From assembly GCA_964448395.1 (NCBI GenBank), contig CAYUWM010000014.1, positions 1 to 34,621 on the forward strand: DNA of 34,621 nt, given 5' to 3'. Positions 24,428 through 32,551 of this stretch are shown piece after piece (position 1 is the first letter of the stretch; each line of letters begins with the position of its first letter). Source of the stretch: CAYUWM01 sp964448395 (lineage in GTDB: Bacteria > Chloroflexota > Dehalococcoidia > E44-bin15). The notes under the pieces are model-generated. The model was not told the DNA's origin. It made no database searches and worked only from the letters and a program-made list of their open reading frames with translations. A program made the translations under genes and the position numbers.

Positions 24428-24744
24428 ACCTGAAATTCGACGAAAAAGGCCTGATGCCGGCAATAATCCAGGACGCGGGAAACGGCGAGGTTCTGATGCT
24501 GGGTTACATTAACCGGGAATCACTGCAGAAGACCCTGGAAACGGGCCAGGTCTGGTTCTACAGCCGCAGCCGACAGGAGCTGTGGCATAAGGGGGCCACA
24601 TCGGGGAACTTCATCAACGTGCGCGCTATCTCCAAGGATTGCGACGGCGACACTCTGCTAATTCAAGTCATTCCTGATGGACCGGTATGCCACACCGGAA
24701 ACAGAAGCTGTTTCTATCGCAAACTGGAGGAAACCCAAGGATAG
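24421..24744 (+). CDS. hisI: Phosphoribosyl-AMP cyclohydrolase HisI
   Basis: 107 residues, a stand-alone HisI without the HisE domain. It opens the adenine ring of PR-AMP in histidine synthesis. The start overlaps the methyltransferase gene and is preceded by AGGAGG. Motifs: VLMLGYINRESL, SRSRQELWHKGATSG, the metal-binding DCDGDTL (D73, D75, D77) and the zinc cysteines C90 and C97 in CHTGNRSC. It is convergent with rpmE, with 11 bases between the stops. Confidence 0.96.
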   Translation: MLDLKFDEKGLMPAIIQDAGNGEVLMLGYINRESLQKTLETGQVWFYSRSRQELWHKGATSGNFINVRAISKDCDGDTLLIQVIPDGPVCHTGNRSCFYRKLEETQG

Positions 24745-24755
24745 TTGAAGCGACG

Positions 24756-24956
24756 CTACTTCATATTGTAGCGTGCTTTGAAGCGTTCCACCCGTCCCGC
24801 TGTATCCACAATGCGCCGCTCCCCGGTAAAGAAGGGATGGCACTTGCTGCAAAGCTCCACCCTGATCTCAGGCTTGGTAGATAAAGTGGTGAAGCTGTTA
24901 CCGCAGATACACGTTATCCGCGCCTCTATATATTCGGGATGAATGTCCTTCTTCAT
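24756..24956 (-). CDS. rpmE: Ribosomal protein bL31
   Basis: 66 residues, zinc-containing type with C16, C18, C36 and C39 (CICG, CSKCH) and the characteristic HPFFTGERRIVDTAGRVERF. Its ATG overlaps the rpmA stop by four bases (ATGA). A 7-bp palindrome (24753-24774) spans the stop codon but lacks a T-run. Confidence 0.97.
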   Translation of the reverse strand: MKKDIHPEYIEARITCICGNSFTTLSTKPEIRVELCSKCHPFFTGERRIVDTAGRVERFKARYNMK

Positions 24957-25207
24957 ACGGGGTGAACGCTGACCTTCTTTTGATATCTGGTAGCCGGCTC
25001 AAATTTAACCATGCCGTCGATCAACGCAAACAGGGTATGATCCCGGCCGACCCCCACATTTTCACCGGGGCGGATGCGAGTGCCACGCTGCCGCACTAAA
25101 ATAGTGCCAGCGTGAACCTGTTCGCAGGCATAACGCTTGACCCCCAGCCGTTTGGACTGGCTGTCGCGCCCCAGCCTTGTACTGCCACCACCCTTTTTAT
25201 GCGCCAT
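24953..25207 (-). CDS. rpmA: Ribosomal protein bL27
   Basis: 84 residues beginning MAHKKGGGSTRLGRDSQSKR, with no cleavable N-terminal extension of the Firmicutes type. GVKRYACEQVHAGTILVRQRGTR and VGVGRDHTLFALIDG are typical. It lies 40 bases after rplU and overlaps rpmE. Confidence 0.98.
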   Translation of the reverse strand: MAHKKGGGSTRLGRDSQSKRLGVKRYACEQVHAGTILVRQRGTRIRPGENVGVGRDHTLFALIDGMVKFEPATRYQKKVSVHPV

Positions 25208-25247
25208 CTTTTAATCTCCCCTTATTCCTCACCAATCACGGTTAATC

Positions 25248-25610
25248 CTAACACACTATCTCTCTGATAGCAAGCCGGGTATAAGGCTGACGATGTCCCT
25301 TCATGCGGCGGTAGCGCACTTTGGGCTTATACTTGAAAATGGTCACTTTATCGCTCTTGCCGTTACCCATCACCTCAGCTACCACCTTCGCCCCCGCTAC
25401 GGTAGGCGTACCTACGGTTACCTTTTTCCCGTCGGATACCAGCAACACCCGCTCCAGCTCCACATTGCTCCCTTCCTTATCAGAGAGGAGCTCAGCATCT
25501 ATAGTCTGGCCGACCGAGACCTTATACTGCTTGCCACCAGTCTGCACGATGGCATAGATCTTGTCATCCTTTTTAGCGGTCTTCTTTTTAGTTGTCTTAG
25601 TTCCTGCCAC
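25248..25610 (-). CDS. rplU: Ribosomal protein bL21 with Lys/Thr-rich N-terminal extension
   Basis: 120 residues. The start is GTG at 25610, six bases after GGAGG; a nearby ATG is out of frame. About 16 residues of basic low-complexity sequence (MAGTKTTKKKTAKK) precede the usual bL21 start (KIYAIVQTGGKQYKVSVGQ). KVTIFKYKPKVRYRRMKGHRQPYT is the conserved C-terminal rRNA-binding part. It heads rplU-rpmA-rpmE and is divergent from the radical SAM gene, a neighbour often seen beside rplU in other bacteria. Confidence 0.97.
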   Translation of the reverse strand: MAGTKTTKKKTAKKDDKIYAIVQTGGKQYKVSVGQTIDAELLSDKEGSNVELERVLLVSDGKKVTVGTPTVAGAKVVAEVMGNGKSDKVTIFKYKPKVRYRRMKGHRQPYTRLAIREIVC

Positions 25611-25766
25611 TCCATGCCTCCAGTTCGGTTCAAACCCTTATGATGTATAAATGCCTGACGGCCAAACATTGATTGTTTTAGCTTACTATACCGAATGGCA
25701 TTTTACCATTTTCAGGCAACGGATGTCAAAAGGGCAAAGGCTTTGCTATAATGGCACAGATACTCC

Positions 25767-27608
25767 ATGCATATACTGGACGACATTCTGCCCAACGTTG
25801 CCAAGCCCGCCCGCTATACCGGGGGTGAGTGGAACAGCATCGTTAAGGACTGGGATTCAGTGGCTGTCAGGATGGTGCTGGCCTACCCCGACCTCTACGA
25901 GATCGGTATGTCCAACCTGGGACTGGCAATCCTCTACGATCTGCTGAACGACCGCCCCGATATCCTTGCCGAGCGTGCCTACGCCCCATGGCTGGATATG
26001 GAGGCCAAAATGCGGGAAGCGGGGATCCCGCTCTTCAGCCTCGAATCGAAACGCCCCCTGAGTGATTTCGATATCATCGGATTCTCTCTGGGGTACGAAC
26101 TGACCTATACCAACGTCCTCAATATGCTGGACCTGGCGGGGATACCGACACATGTTGTTCAGCGCGACGAATCACACCCTTTAATAATAGCCGGGGGGAG
26201 CTGCGCCCTGAATGCTGAGCCCATGGCTGAGTTCATCGACCTCTTCGTACTGGGCGAAGGGGAAGAGGTGATCCTCGAGCTGGTCGACTGCTTCCGCCGG
26301 TGGAAGGCTGAAGCCACCCGCGACAAACAGGTACTGCTCGAAGCGCTATCGCGAATTGAAGGCGTGTACGTCCCCAGTCTGTATCGTGTAAATTACCAAG
26401 ATAATGGGACTATCTCTGAGATCATGCCCCTTTCGCCAAATCTAAGCTCGAAGGTAAAGCGGCGTATTCTGGCCGAAATGCCTCCTCAGGTGACCAGGCC
26501 GATAGTGCCCTTCGTAGCGACAATCCACGACAGGGGGGCTATCGAGATACAGCGCGGCTGTTCCCGGGGATGCCGATTCTGTCAGGCAGGGATAATCTAT
26601 CGCCCGGTAAGAGAGCGAACGCCGCAGGAGATTCTGGCAGCAGCAGAATCGCTGATCAGGAACTGCGGGTACAACGAGCTGTCTCTGCTCTCATTGAGCA
26701 CCAGCGATTATTCACAGGTCGGTATTTTGGTTGACGCGCTTTCAGCACGATACCGTGACCAGCCCCTCAAGATATCGCTGCCGAGCCTCAGGATAGACCA
26801 CCGCTCGATAGGATTGCTGGACAGTTTAACCAGCGGTAAGAAGGCCGGCCTGACATTCGCCCCGGAGGCTGGCAGCGAACGGCTGCGCAATGTGGTCAAT
26901 AAGAACATCTCAGAGGCGGATTTCCATCAGACCCTGAATACTGCCGCAGAACGTGGCTGGAGCAGCGTAAAACTGTATTTCATGCTCGGCCTGCCCACAG
27001 AGTCTCCCGATGACATAGATGGTATCGCCCGTCTTATCCGCCAGAGCATAACCAGCTTCAGGGAAAGCGGCAGGAAACCGCTGCACCTGAAGGTAAGCGC
27101 CTCGCCCTTTGTACCCAAGGCACACACACCGTTGCAGTGGGTACCGCAGCTCCATCAGGATGAGCTTAACACCAGGGTCGAGGCTCTACGGCATGGCCTC
27201 AAGAGATCCGGCATCCGTCTATCGTGGCAGGACCCGAGGATGAGCCATCTGGAGGCGGTGCTGGCACGGGGAGACCGTCGCCTGTCACAAGTGATACTCC
27301 GCGCATGGCAAGCGGGTGCTTCCTTCGACTCATGGAGCGAGCGATTCGATTACGATAAATGGTTTCAAGCCTTCGATGAATGCGGTATCGATCCGGCATT
27401 CTATGCCAACCGCCAGCGCCCCCTGGATGAAACATTGCCCTGGGACCATATCGATGTCGGGGTCAGCACAGATTTCCTCAAGCAGGAATATATCAACAGC
27501 CAAAATAATACAGCGACCGAAGACTGTCGCTTCGGCCGCTGTAACTCATGCGGTCTAGAGCACTGGCATCCTAAATGCCAGGCAAGCTATCAAAGCTCCT
27601 CTTCGTAA
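25767..27608 (+). CDS. Radical SAM protein of the TIGR03960 type with B12-binding-like N-terminus
   Basis: 613 residues. The N-terminal part (PDLYEIGMSNLGLAILYDLL to VLGEGEEV) is a B12-binding-like Rossmann domain. The radical SAM cluster site is C265, C269, C272 (GCSRGCRFC), followed by LPSLR, TFAPEAGSERLR and KLYFMLGLPTE. The C-terminus has the family Cys motif CRFGRCNSCG. The family is uncharacterised and often lies by rplU/rpmA, as here. The transcript start is predicted only about 8 bases before the ATG (TATAAT at 25747-25752) and no Shine-Dalgarno is visible, so translation may be nearly leaderless. Its last 19 bases overlap the end of the convergent surface-protein gene, whose terminator hairpin lies inside this coding region. 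Confidence 0.9.
   Translation: MHILDDILPNVAKPARYTGGEWNSIVKDWDSVAVRMVLAYPDLYEIGMSNLGLAILYDLLNDRPDILAERAYAPWLDMEAKMREAGIPLFSLESKRPLSDFDIIGFSLGYELTYTNVLNMLDLAGIPTHVVQRDESHPLIIAGGSCALNAEPMAEFIDLFVLGEGEEVILELVDCFRRWKAEATRDKQVLLEALSRIEGVYVPSLYRVNYQDNGTISEIMPLSPNLSSKVKRRILAEMPPQVTRPIVPFVATIHDRGAIEIQRGCSRGCRFCQAGIIYRPVRERTPQEILAAAESLIRNCGYNELSLLSLSTSDYSQVGILVDALSARYRDQPLKISLPSLRIDHRSIGLLDSLTSGKKAGLTFAPEAGSERLRNVVNKNISEADFHQTLNTAAERGWSSVKLYFMLGLPTESPDDIDGIARLIRQSITSFRESGRKPLHLKVSASPFVPKAHTPLQWVPQLHQDELNTRVEALRHGLKRSGIRLSWQDPRMSHLEAVLARGDRRLSQVILRAWQAGASFDSWSERFDYDKWFQAFDECGIDPAFYANRQRPLDETLPWDHIDVGVSTDFLKQEYINSQNNTATEDCRFGRCNSCGLEHWHPKCQASYQSSSS
27500..27542 (-). terminator. Terminator of surface protein A, inside the radical SAM coding region
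   Basis: ACAGCGACCGAAG (27510-27522) and CTTCGGCCGCTGT (27530-27542) form a 13-bp stem with one mismatch. Read on the minus strand it is followed by ATTATTTT. It lies 48 bases past the stop of the gene at 27590-30070. A sister copy follows gene C at 32499-32530. Confidence 0.6.
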
Positions 27609-30070
27609 TCCCCCTCATCTTCTTCACCCCCTCCACCCCTCGGGCGGACGAAGAGCAGCACGATAACTACGATTACGATAAGGGCAACCACCCCGATTAT
27701 CACCCAGTACCACCACAGCCAATCCATCCCTTCCTTCTCGTCCTCTATCGCCGTCACCCACGAGCTCAGGTGCGTGGTCTGGGCACAGGCGGTCCCCGCC
27801 GATGTATCCACCGTGGTCTTCAGTACATGCCAGGTGCCAGCATCCTTATAGGCCAGCTTCAATCTATCAGCATTGCTATCAGCAGCATTGTAGTATTCGT
27901 AAGTGGTGTACTTGACACAGACATCTGCCGCTGCCGACAGTTCACTCGAAGGCGATATGGTGAAACAGGTGTTGCCCGGGCTGTATCCCTCAGGCGCATC
28001 CAGGCAGATGGTGCCACCCACGGTGTCCAGCGTAATAGTCACCTCCATGCTGGAGCCGAATGCCCCGGAGGGGAAGCCAACGCAGATGCGGTTATCCTCC
28101 AGGCATATCTCGCCGCCACCGGCACCGATAGTCTTGGTGACGCTGGTCACCGGGATCGGTGTGGGGGTAGGCTGCGTAGGAGTAGTGGGGCCTGCCGTAG
28201 CAGTAGGGGTTGCGGTTGCCACAGGGCCTGGGGTTGCAGTCCCTCCGGGCCCAGGCGTAGTGGGCTCAGGCGTGGGTCCAACCGGCCCCGGTGTCCCCGT
28301 AGGGCCAGGGGTACCGGTAGCTGCGGGCGGTGACGGAGGGGTATAGCCCTCAAGCTCCACCCTGAACTCAAAGTCCTTGATGTCGGTAGCCTCCAGGTTA
28401 CCCGCCTTATCGAAGGCGCGGACATCGACGATGTACTCCACATCGTTCACCCACTGCGGCAGCGGCGGGTTGGTGGTGTAGGTAACACGCCACGTCTCAT
28501 CCTCCTGATTATAGCTGCCGTCCTGCGGGGTGGCGAACAGCCAGTACCACCATTCACCAGCACCACCCCACTCTTCGCCGGTTGCGGCCCAGCCGGCGCC
28601 GTCCCACCAGTAATTATCGCTTTGACGCTCTATCCGCATCACCACCCCACCGATCTTACCTGCGTCAAAACCGGTGAGGCCCGGGTCCTGCCCCGATACG
28701 CCGGTGATGCTGGTTAACGCATTGTACACGATATCATCGAAGGCATCTATATTGGAGTCCGGGTGGGTGATATCGTAGACAAACGACACGGTGTTGGAGA
28801 GGTAGGTTGTCCCGGCAGCATTGTTCTCCTGCATCCTGACCTGAATATCATATTTGTGGCCGTCCTCCCAGACCGGGTACCCATTGGTGATATCGCCATC
28901 CTGAATCTCCCAGTTCACATGACCATCCCAGGGAGTGGCACCGATGACCGCCAGCGGCGCCTCGTCCCAGTCAAGGGTGGTCTCCCACAGCTCGCCGTCG
29001 GGGGCACCGTCCGCCGCATCATCACCATCGTAGTACTTGATCTCGGTTACGTCCCTGATCCTGACCCTTACCTCGAAAACCACATCCCCCAGGTCCGGCT
29101 TAGCCGAGCCGTTGATCCACCTCTGCGGCGGCGTAGCCCCGAAATAGTTATCATTAATATACTCGGGGAAAGTGTTGAGGGTCACGCCGTCCGTAGTGCG
29201 CTTAGCCCTGAACATGAAGTTCTTGGCCGCCGGAGTAGCGATATCCCGGTTTCCCGCCGCGTCCGCCACATCCACCTCGATCCGGTAGGGAACGCCATGG
29301 AGCCACTTCGGCAATGGCGGGTTGGTGTTATAGTTGATCTTCCAGCTGGTGGTTCCATCGGCCTTTATCCACACCGCGTCAGCCTGCCAGTATTGGCCAT
29401 TCCAATATGCATTGTTCGGGCTCAGGGGGTTGCTCTGTATCTTCAGCCTCACCTGATTCACCACCCCGTCGTCATCGCTGGCGGTGCCCTTAACCTCATC
29501 CAGCTTGTATAACGGGTTGCTGAAGGTGGTAGTGAAGCTGACATCCGGCTCGGCGTCATCGTAGATGAAGCTGTCCTGGGCAGGAGAGAGATCCTGGAAA
29601 CCGAGGCCGTCCACTGCCCTTGCCTTGACGGTGTAGCTGCCGGCCGAGTCCAGGTCCGCCGATGTTGGCCCGCCTGCGGCCGCGCCGTAGGTCCAGGCAT
29701 ACTGGTCGGTGGTCCATATCTCCACTCCAAATGTACCGTACACCAATACGCTATTCCACTTATCCGGGTTGTCCACCCACAAACTAGTGGCATCGTCCCA
29801 GCGGTAGCCGTCGGAGTTGCGGACTATCTGGACCTGGATATCCACCACCGGGCTCGACTCCAAGCTGTCGAGCGACGTGCCCCGGATATATTCCGTAGCA
29901 CTGTCGGCGATAGGTTGATTTATGTACGGGGGGATGGGATCCATGTATGTCTCGGGGCGCACCGGCGTGTCCGCCTGGGTGACCCCGGTAAGCAGCGCCA
30001 CCGGCGCCAGGGAGATCACCACCAGCAGCGCCACCGCGATGCGCCACATCGGATCAAACCTCTTTCTCAT
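27590..30070 (-). CDS. Surface protein A: Ig-like modules, Thr/Pro stalk, extra Cys domain, C-terminal membrane anchor
   Basis: 826 residues from the ATG at 30070, chosen because GGAGAGGGGAAA precedes it and MRKRFDPMWRIAV aligns with paralog B; an earlier in-frame GTG overlaps this ribosome site. Signal peptide about 1-34. Four Ig-like modules of roughly 120-140 residues follow (41-171, 172-292, 298-432, 433-574). They show recurring YxDPIPxxIN, YDDAxPDVSFTT, GTASDDDG, YWNGxxW, PPLPxW and DxAGNxxA motifs. A Gly/Pro/Thr stalk is at 576-640. Next is a Cys-containing domain (645-778, six Cys, ZU5-like look) that paralogs B and C lack. A Trp-rich membrane helix (784-808), RPRGGGG and the acidic tail DEGDYEEEL close the protein. 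It is probably on the cell surface, anchored in the cytoplasmic membrane with the tail inside. No enzymatic motif is seen; adhesion or an S-layer-like role is possible. Confidence 0.87.
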   Translation of the reverse strand: MRKRFDPMWRIAVALLVVISLAPVALLTGVTQADTPVRPETYMDPIPPYINQPIADSATEYIRGTSLDSLESSPVVDIQVQIVRNSDGYRWDDATSLWVDNPDKWNSVLVYGTFGVEIWTTDQYAWTYGAAAGGPTSADLDSAGSYTVKARAVDGLGFQDLSPAQDSFIYDDAEPDVSFTTTFSNPLYKLDEVKGTASDDDGVVNQVRLKIQSNPLSPNNAYWNGQYWQADAVWIKADGTTSWKINYNTNPPLPKWLHGVPYRIEVDVADAAGNRDIATPAAKNFMFRAKRTTDGVTLNTFPEYINDNYFGATPPQRWINGSAKPDLGDVVFEVRVRIRDVTEIKYYDGDDAADGAPDGELWETTLDWDEAPLAVIGATPWDGHVNWEIQDGDITNGYPVWEDGHKYDIQVRMQENNAAGTTYLSNTVSFVYDITHPDSNIDAFDDIVYNALTSITGVSGQDPGLTGFDAGKIGGVVMRIERQSDNYWWDGAGWAATGEEWGGAGEWWYWLFATPQDGSYNQEDETWRVTYTTNPPLPQWVNDVEYIVDVRAFDKAGNLEATDIKDFEFRVELEGYTPPSPPAATGTPGPTGTPGPVGPTPEPTTPGPGGTATPGPVATATPTATAGPTTPTQPTPTPIPVTSVTKTIGAGGGEICLEDNRICVGFPSGAFGSSMEVTITLDTVGGTICLDAPEGYSPGNTCFTISPSSELSAAADVCVKYTTYEYYNAADSNADRLKLAYKDAGTWHVLKTTVDTSAGTACAQTTHLSSWVTAIEDEKEGMDWLWWYWVIIGVVALIVIVVIVLLFVRPRGGGGEEDEGDYEEEL
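28140..28332 (-). repeat. Coding low-complexity stalk of surface protein A
   Basis: Imperfect repeats encoding Gly-Thr-Pro-Gly-Pro and Thr-Ala-Thr-Pro units, irregular in period. A typical extended, possibly glycosylated, wall-spanning linker. Confidence 0.7.
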
Positions 30071-30131
30071 TTTCCCCTCTCCTTTCACTTTGGCTGATCA
30101 AAGCTATATAATAGAACGGTTTTACAGGCTG

Positions 30132-32207
30132 TTACAGCTCCTCTTCCTCGTAGCCTTCCTCCTCGCCCATCTCTTCCCCTTCACCCCCCCCACCCTTGGA
30201 CTTAAGCAGTAGCAGCACTATAAGACCAACGATAAGCAACGCGCCGAGACCGATCAGCAGCCAGTACCACCACGGCCACCCCTCCTCCTCAGCTGGTTGC
30301 GGCGTCGGGGTTGCCGTAGGCTGAGGTGTTTGGGTGGCTACCGGGGTAGCGGTAGCTTTAGGCGTCTTAGTAGGCTTGGGTGTTGCCGTAGCCTTCGGCG
30401 TGGCGGTAGGTTTCGGCGTGGCCGTAGGCTGGGGTGTTGCCGTAGGCCCGGGCGTCCCCGTCGGCGGCACATAGTAATGGGGTACCGGCGTAGGATGGGC
30501 CTCTGCCATGTCGTACTTGAAGGTGAAGTCCTTCTCCGAGGTGGCCTCCAGGTTGCCGGCGGCATCCATGGTGCGGATATATATAGTATAGTCCTCCCCG
30601 TTCCTCAGCGGGGGCAGCCCCGGCGTGGTGTCCAGGTTGACCATCCAGTCCTCGTCATCCGAGTTGAACTTACCGTCCTGCGGCGTCGCCCAAATGTAGC
30701 CCCACCAGTTATCAACGCAGGCTACCGGTGCAGCCGAACCCCACTCGCAGCGGTCCCACGTATTGCCGTCCCACCAATCGAAGGAACCGGCACGGTCGCG
30801 CTCTATCGACATCATCACTGCGGCCACATCCCCTTCGAACCCGGCCAGGCCGGCATCGAAGGACTCCCCGGTGAGATAGGTCCAGTGGTCGTAGACCACC
30901 ACATCATAGGGGTCGATATTGCTGCCGGGTATATTGTCATCATAGGTGAAGCTGTACCAGTCCGATGTGTAGGTATGGGCAGTGGGCGTGTTATCATCGG
31001 TAACCTGCACCCTGACCTTGTAATCATGGCCGTCCTGCCACACCAGCAGGCCTGGTACGGCTACCTGCCAGTCCCAGTGCTCGAAAGCGTTCACCGGGGC
31101 TAAATCCGCCGGGCAATTGACCCACGGCGGGTCCATCCCGGTCCAGCCGCAAGCGACATCGTCCCAGTAAACGCTGTCGGTCTCATCATAAATCTTGAGT
31201 CTTGCCTCCACTATACTCTGCAACAGGGGGTGCTCCGCCTTGGCGGTGCCGGTGATCTCCCCATTGGCGCCCTGTTGGATAAAGTAGGTGTCGGGGCCAG
31301 CGTACGGCGGCAGGGGATCAACATAGACCCCGGCCGACGTCAGCTTGTGGCGATATCTGAAGGTGATGCTGGTCTCGATGCGGGTGTTGCCCGCCGCGTC
31401 CTGCGACTGAATCTCGATTATATACCTCTCGTCGTTCTCCCAATCGGGGAGGGGTGGGGTGGTTGTCTGATCTATATGCCAGGTCACGTCCTTGCCCGTG
31501 CCGCTGACCTGCACCGGCACCCAGGCGCCGTCGCCGGTCCACCCGTACCCGTTCCAGAACCTAGGCGGGGCCAAGCGCTGGATCCTCATCCTCACCTGGG
31601 CAATAGGGCTGCAGTCGTCATGGGCGTCGCCTTCTATGCCGTTGAGGTCGTCCTGGTACATCACCGGATCAAATACGGTTGTGAAGCTTACGTCAGGGTC
31701 CTTGTCGTCATAGATGAAGGTGTCCTGCTTGGGCGACAGGTCCATGTAGCCGTCATCGTCCTCAGCCCTCACCTTGACGGTGTAAGACATGCAGTGGTAG
31801 AAATCCGCTCCGACCGGCGCATTGATGTTATCATACTCCCAATCCCACTGGTTCTCGCCCCAATATGCGCCAGCTACCGTGGCATCATTCCACAGGTTGA
31901 CATCGTTTATCCAGCTGCCGCCGCCGGATTCTCGCCACCGGTAGCCGGTGGATGCATTTATTATCTGCACCCATACGTCAGCTATTTCTCGGTACGGGGC
32001 GGCGATGGACGTGCCCGTTATCCACGGGTGATCATCGGCGAAACGTTCGTTGATGAAGCTGGGGATAGGGTCCAGGTAGGTATCCGGAGGGTCTCCCGGT
32101 TCCAGCGCCGCTATGCTGCCGCCGAGCAGTACCGCCGGCGCCACTGCCAGCACCAGAAGAAGCGTCACTACCGCTACCCGCCATACGAAATCAATCCTAT
32201 TTTTCAT
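30132..32207 (-). CDS. Surface protein B: Ig-like modules, Thr/Pro stalk, C-terminal membrane anchor
   Basis: 691 residues. ATG at 32207 with AAAGGAGAAGAGGAA upstream, very like the leader of gene A. Signal peptide about 1-34 (MKNRIDFVWRVAV and a hydrophobic core). Four Ig-like modules repeat the same motif set as A (TYLDPIPSFIN, WITGTSIA, YDDKDPDVSFTT, FWNGYGW, PPLPDW, DAAGN). A stalk of Thr-Ala-Thr-Pro-Lys-Pro units (about 573-638) leads straight to a Trp-rich helix (about 646-668), KSKGGGG and an acidic tail ending EEEEL. It lacks the Cys domain of A. It has a strong own promoter (32386-32414) and probably shares its transcript with A, 61 bases downstream, with no terminator between. Function unknown; surface location inferred. 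Confidence 0.87.
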   Translation of the reverse strand: MKNRIDFVWRVAVVTLLLVLAVAPAVLLGGSIAALEPGDPPDTYLDPIPSFINERFADDHPWITGTSIAAPYREIADVWVQIINASTGYRWRESGGGSWINDVNLWNDATVAGAYWGENQWDWEYDNINAPVGADFYHCMSYTVKVRAEDDDGYMDLSPKQDTFIYDDKDPDVSFTTVFDPVMYQDDLNGIEGDAHDDCSPIAQVRMRIQRLAPPRFWNGYGWTGDGAWVPVQVSGTGKDVTWHIDQTTTPPLPDWENDERYIIEIQSQDAAGNTRIETSITFRYRHKLTSAGVYVDPLPPYAGPDTYFIQQGANGEITGTAKAEHPLLQSIVEARLKIYDETDSVYWDDVACGWTGMDPPWVNCPADLAPVNAFEHWDWQVAVPGLLVWQDGHDYKVRVQVTDDNTPTAHTYTSDWYSFTYDDNIPGSNIDPYDVVVYDHWTYLTGESFDAGLAGFEGDVAAVMMSIERDRAGSFDWWDGNTWDRCEWGSAAPVACVDNWWGYIWATPQDGKFNSDDEDWMVNLDTTPGLPPLRNGEDYTIYIRTMDAAGNLEATSEKDFTFKYDMAEAHPTPVPHYYVPPTGTPGPTATPQPTATPKPTATPKATATPKPTKTPKATATPVATQTPQPTATPTPQPAEEEGWPWWYWLLIGLGALLIVGLIVLLLLKSKGGGGEGEEMGEEEGYEEEEL
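30297..30472 (-). repeat. Coding repeat array: Thr/Pro/Lys stalk of surface protein B
   Basis: Imperfect 18-base units (GTAGGCTTCGGCGTGGCC-like on the plus strand) encode Thr-Ala-Thr-Pro-Lys-Pro hexapeptides. The Lys content distinguishes it from the stalks of A and C. Confidence 0.75.
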
Positions 32208-32385
32208 TTCCTCTTCTCCTTTAGCCTCAGTTCATATTTGAATAAAAGGCCGGCGGCCAGAACCCACTACACTGACCAATCCAGCCGATAGACTGAATCC
32301 ACAAAAGAACTCGCCGCTCCAACCCTGCGACCACAACATACCATAAAGCTAATTAGCTATACCTCACCTTGTCCAAAATTGAGAG

Positions 32386-32414
32386 ATTGTAGCACACTTT
32401 GTATTCAATGTCAA
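32386..32414 (-). promoter_or_regulatory. Promoter for surface protein genes B and A
   Basis: On the minus strand a perfect TTGACA (32414-32409), 17 bases, and TACAAT (32391-32386), a near-consensus sigma-70 promoter. The predicted start is near 32379, about 170 bases before gene B. Confidence 0.7.
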
Positions 32415-32489
32415 TACCCTATTAGATTATAAACGTAATTAAGGCCTATTGGTTAGGTTCCTTCTCGGAAATCCATGTGATTGCCCGCC

Positions 32490-32530
32490 CTCAAACGAAC
32501 AGCGACCGAAGGTTTTCCTCCGGCCGCTGT
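32490..32530 (-). terminator. Terminator of surface protein C
   Basis: ACAGCGACCGAAGG (32499-32512) and CCTCCGGCCGCTGT (32517-32530) pair as a 14-bp stem with G-U pairs and a four-base loop. On the minus strand it is followed by TCGTTTG. It starts 22 bases after the stop at 32552. Both stem arms closely match the hairpin at 27510-27542. Confidence 0.65.
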
Positions 32531-32551
32531 ATAGCATCCAAGGTAAAGCTT

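Larger units (their letters stand above)
32208..32551 (-). other. Intergenic region between surface protein genes C and B
   Basis: 344 bases without a gene. On the minus strand it holds, in order, the terminator of C (32499-32530), an AT-rich stretch, the promoter of B (32386-32414) and a leader of about 170 bases with the palindrome AGCTAATTAGCT. The leader is long for a structural gene and could carry regulation. Confidence 0.6.

Noticed and set aside
24753..24774. 7-bp perfect palindrome between hisI and rpmE considered as a bidirectional terminator
   Set aside because: No T-run on either side, and it overlaps the rpmE stop codon; could be chance.
25620..25645. GGTTCAAACCC-like sequence resembling a tRNA T-arm upstream of rplU
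   Set aside because: No acceptor stem, anticodon arm or D-arm could be found around it on either strand.
31230..32291. Long plus-strand open frame (over 350 codons) opposite surface gene B, and a similar one at 33387-34445 opposite gene C
   Set aside because: They lie antisense to well-supported paralogous genes with signal peptides, repeats and anchors; their translations have no domain pattern and arise from GC-rich codon bias.
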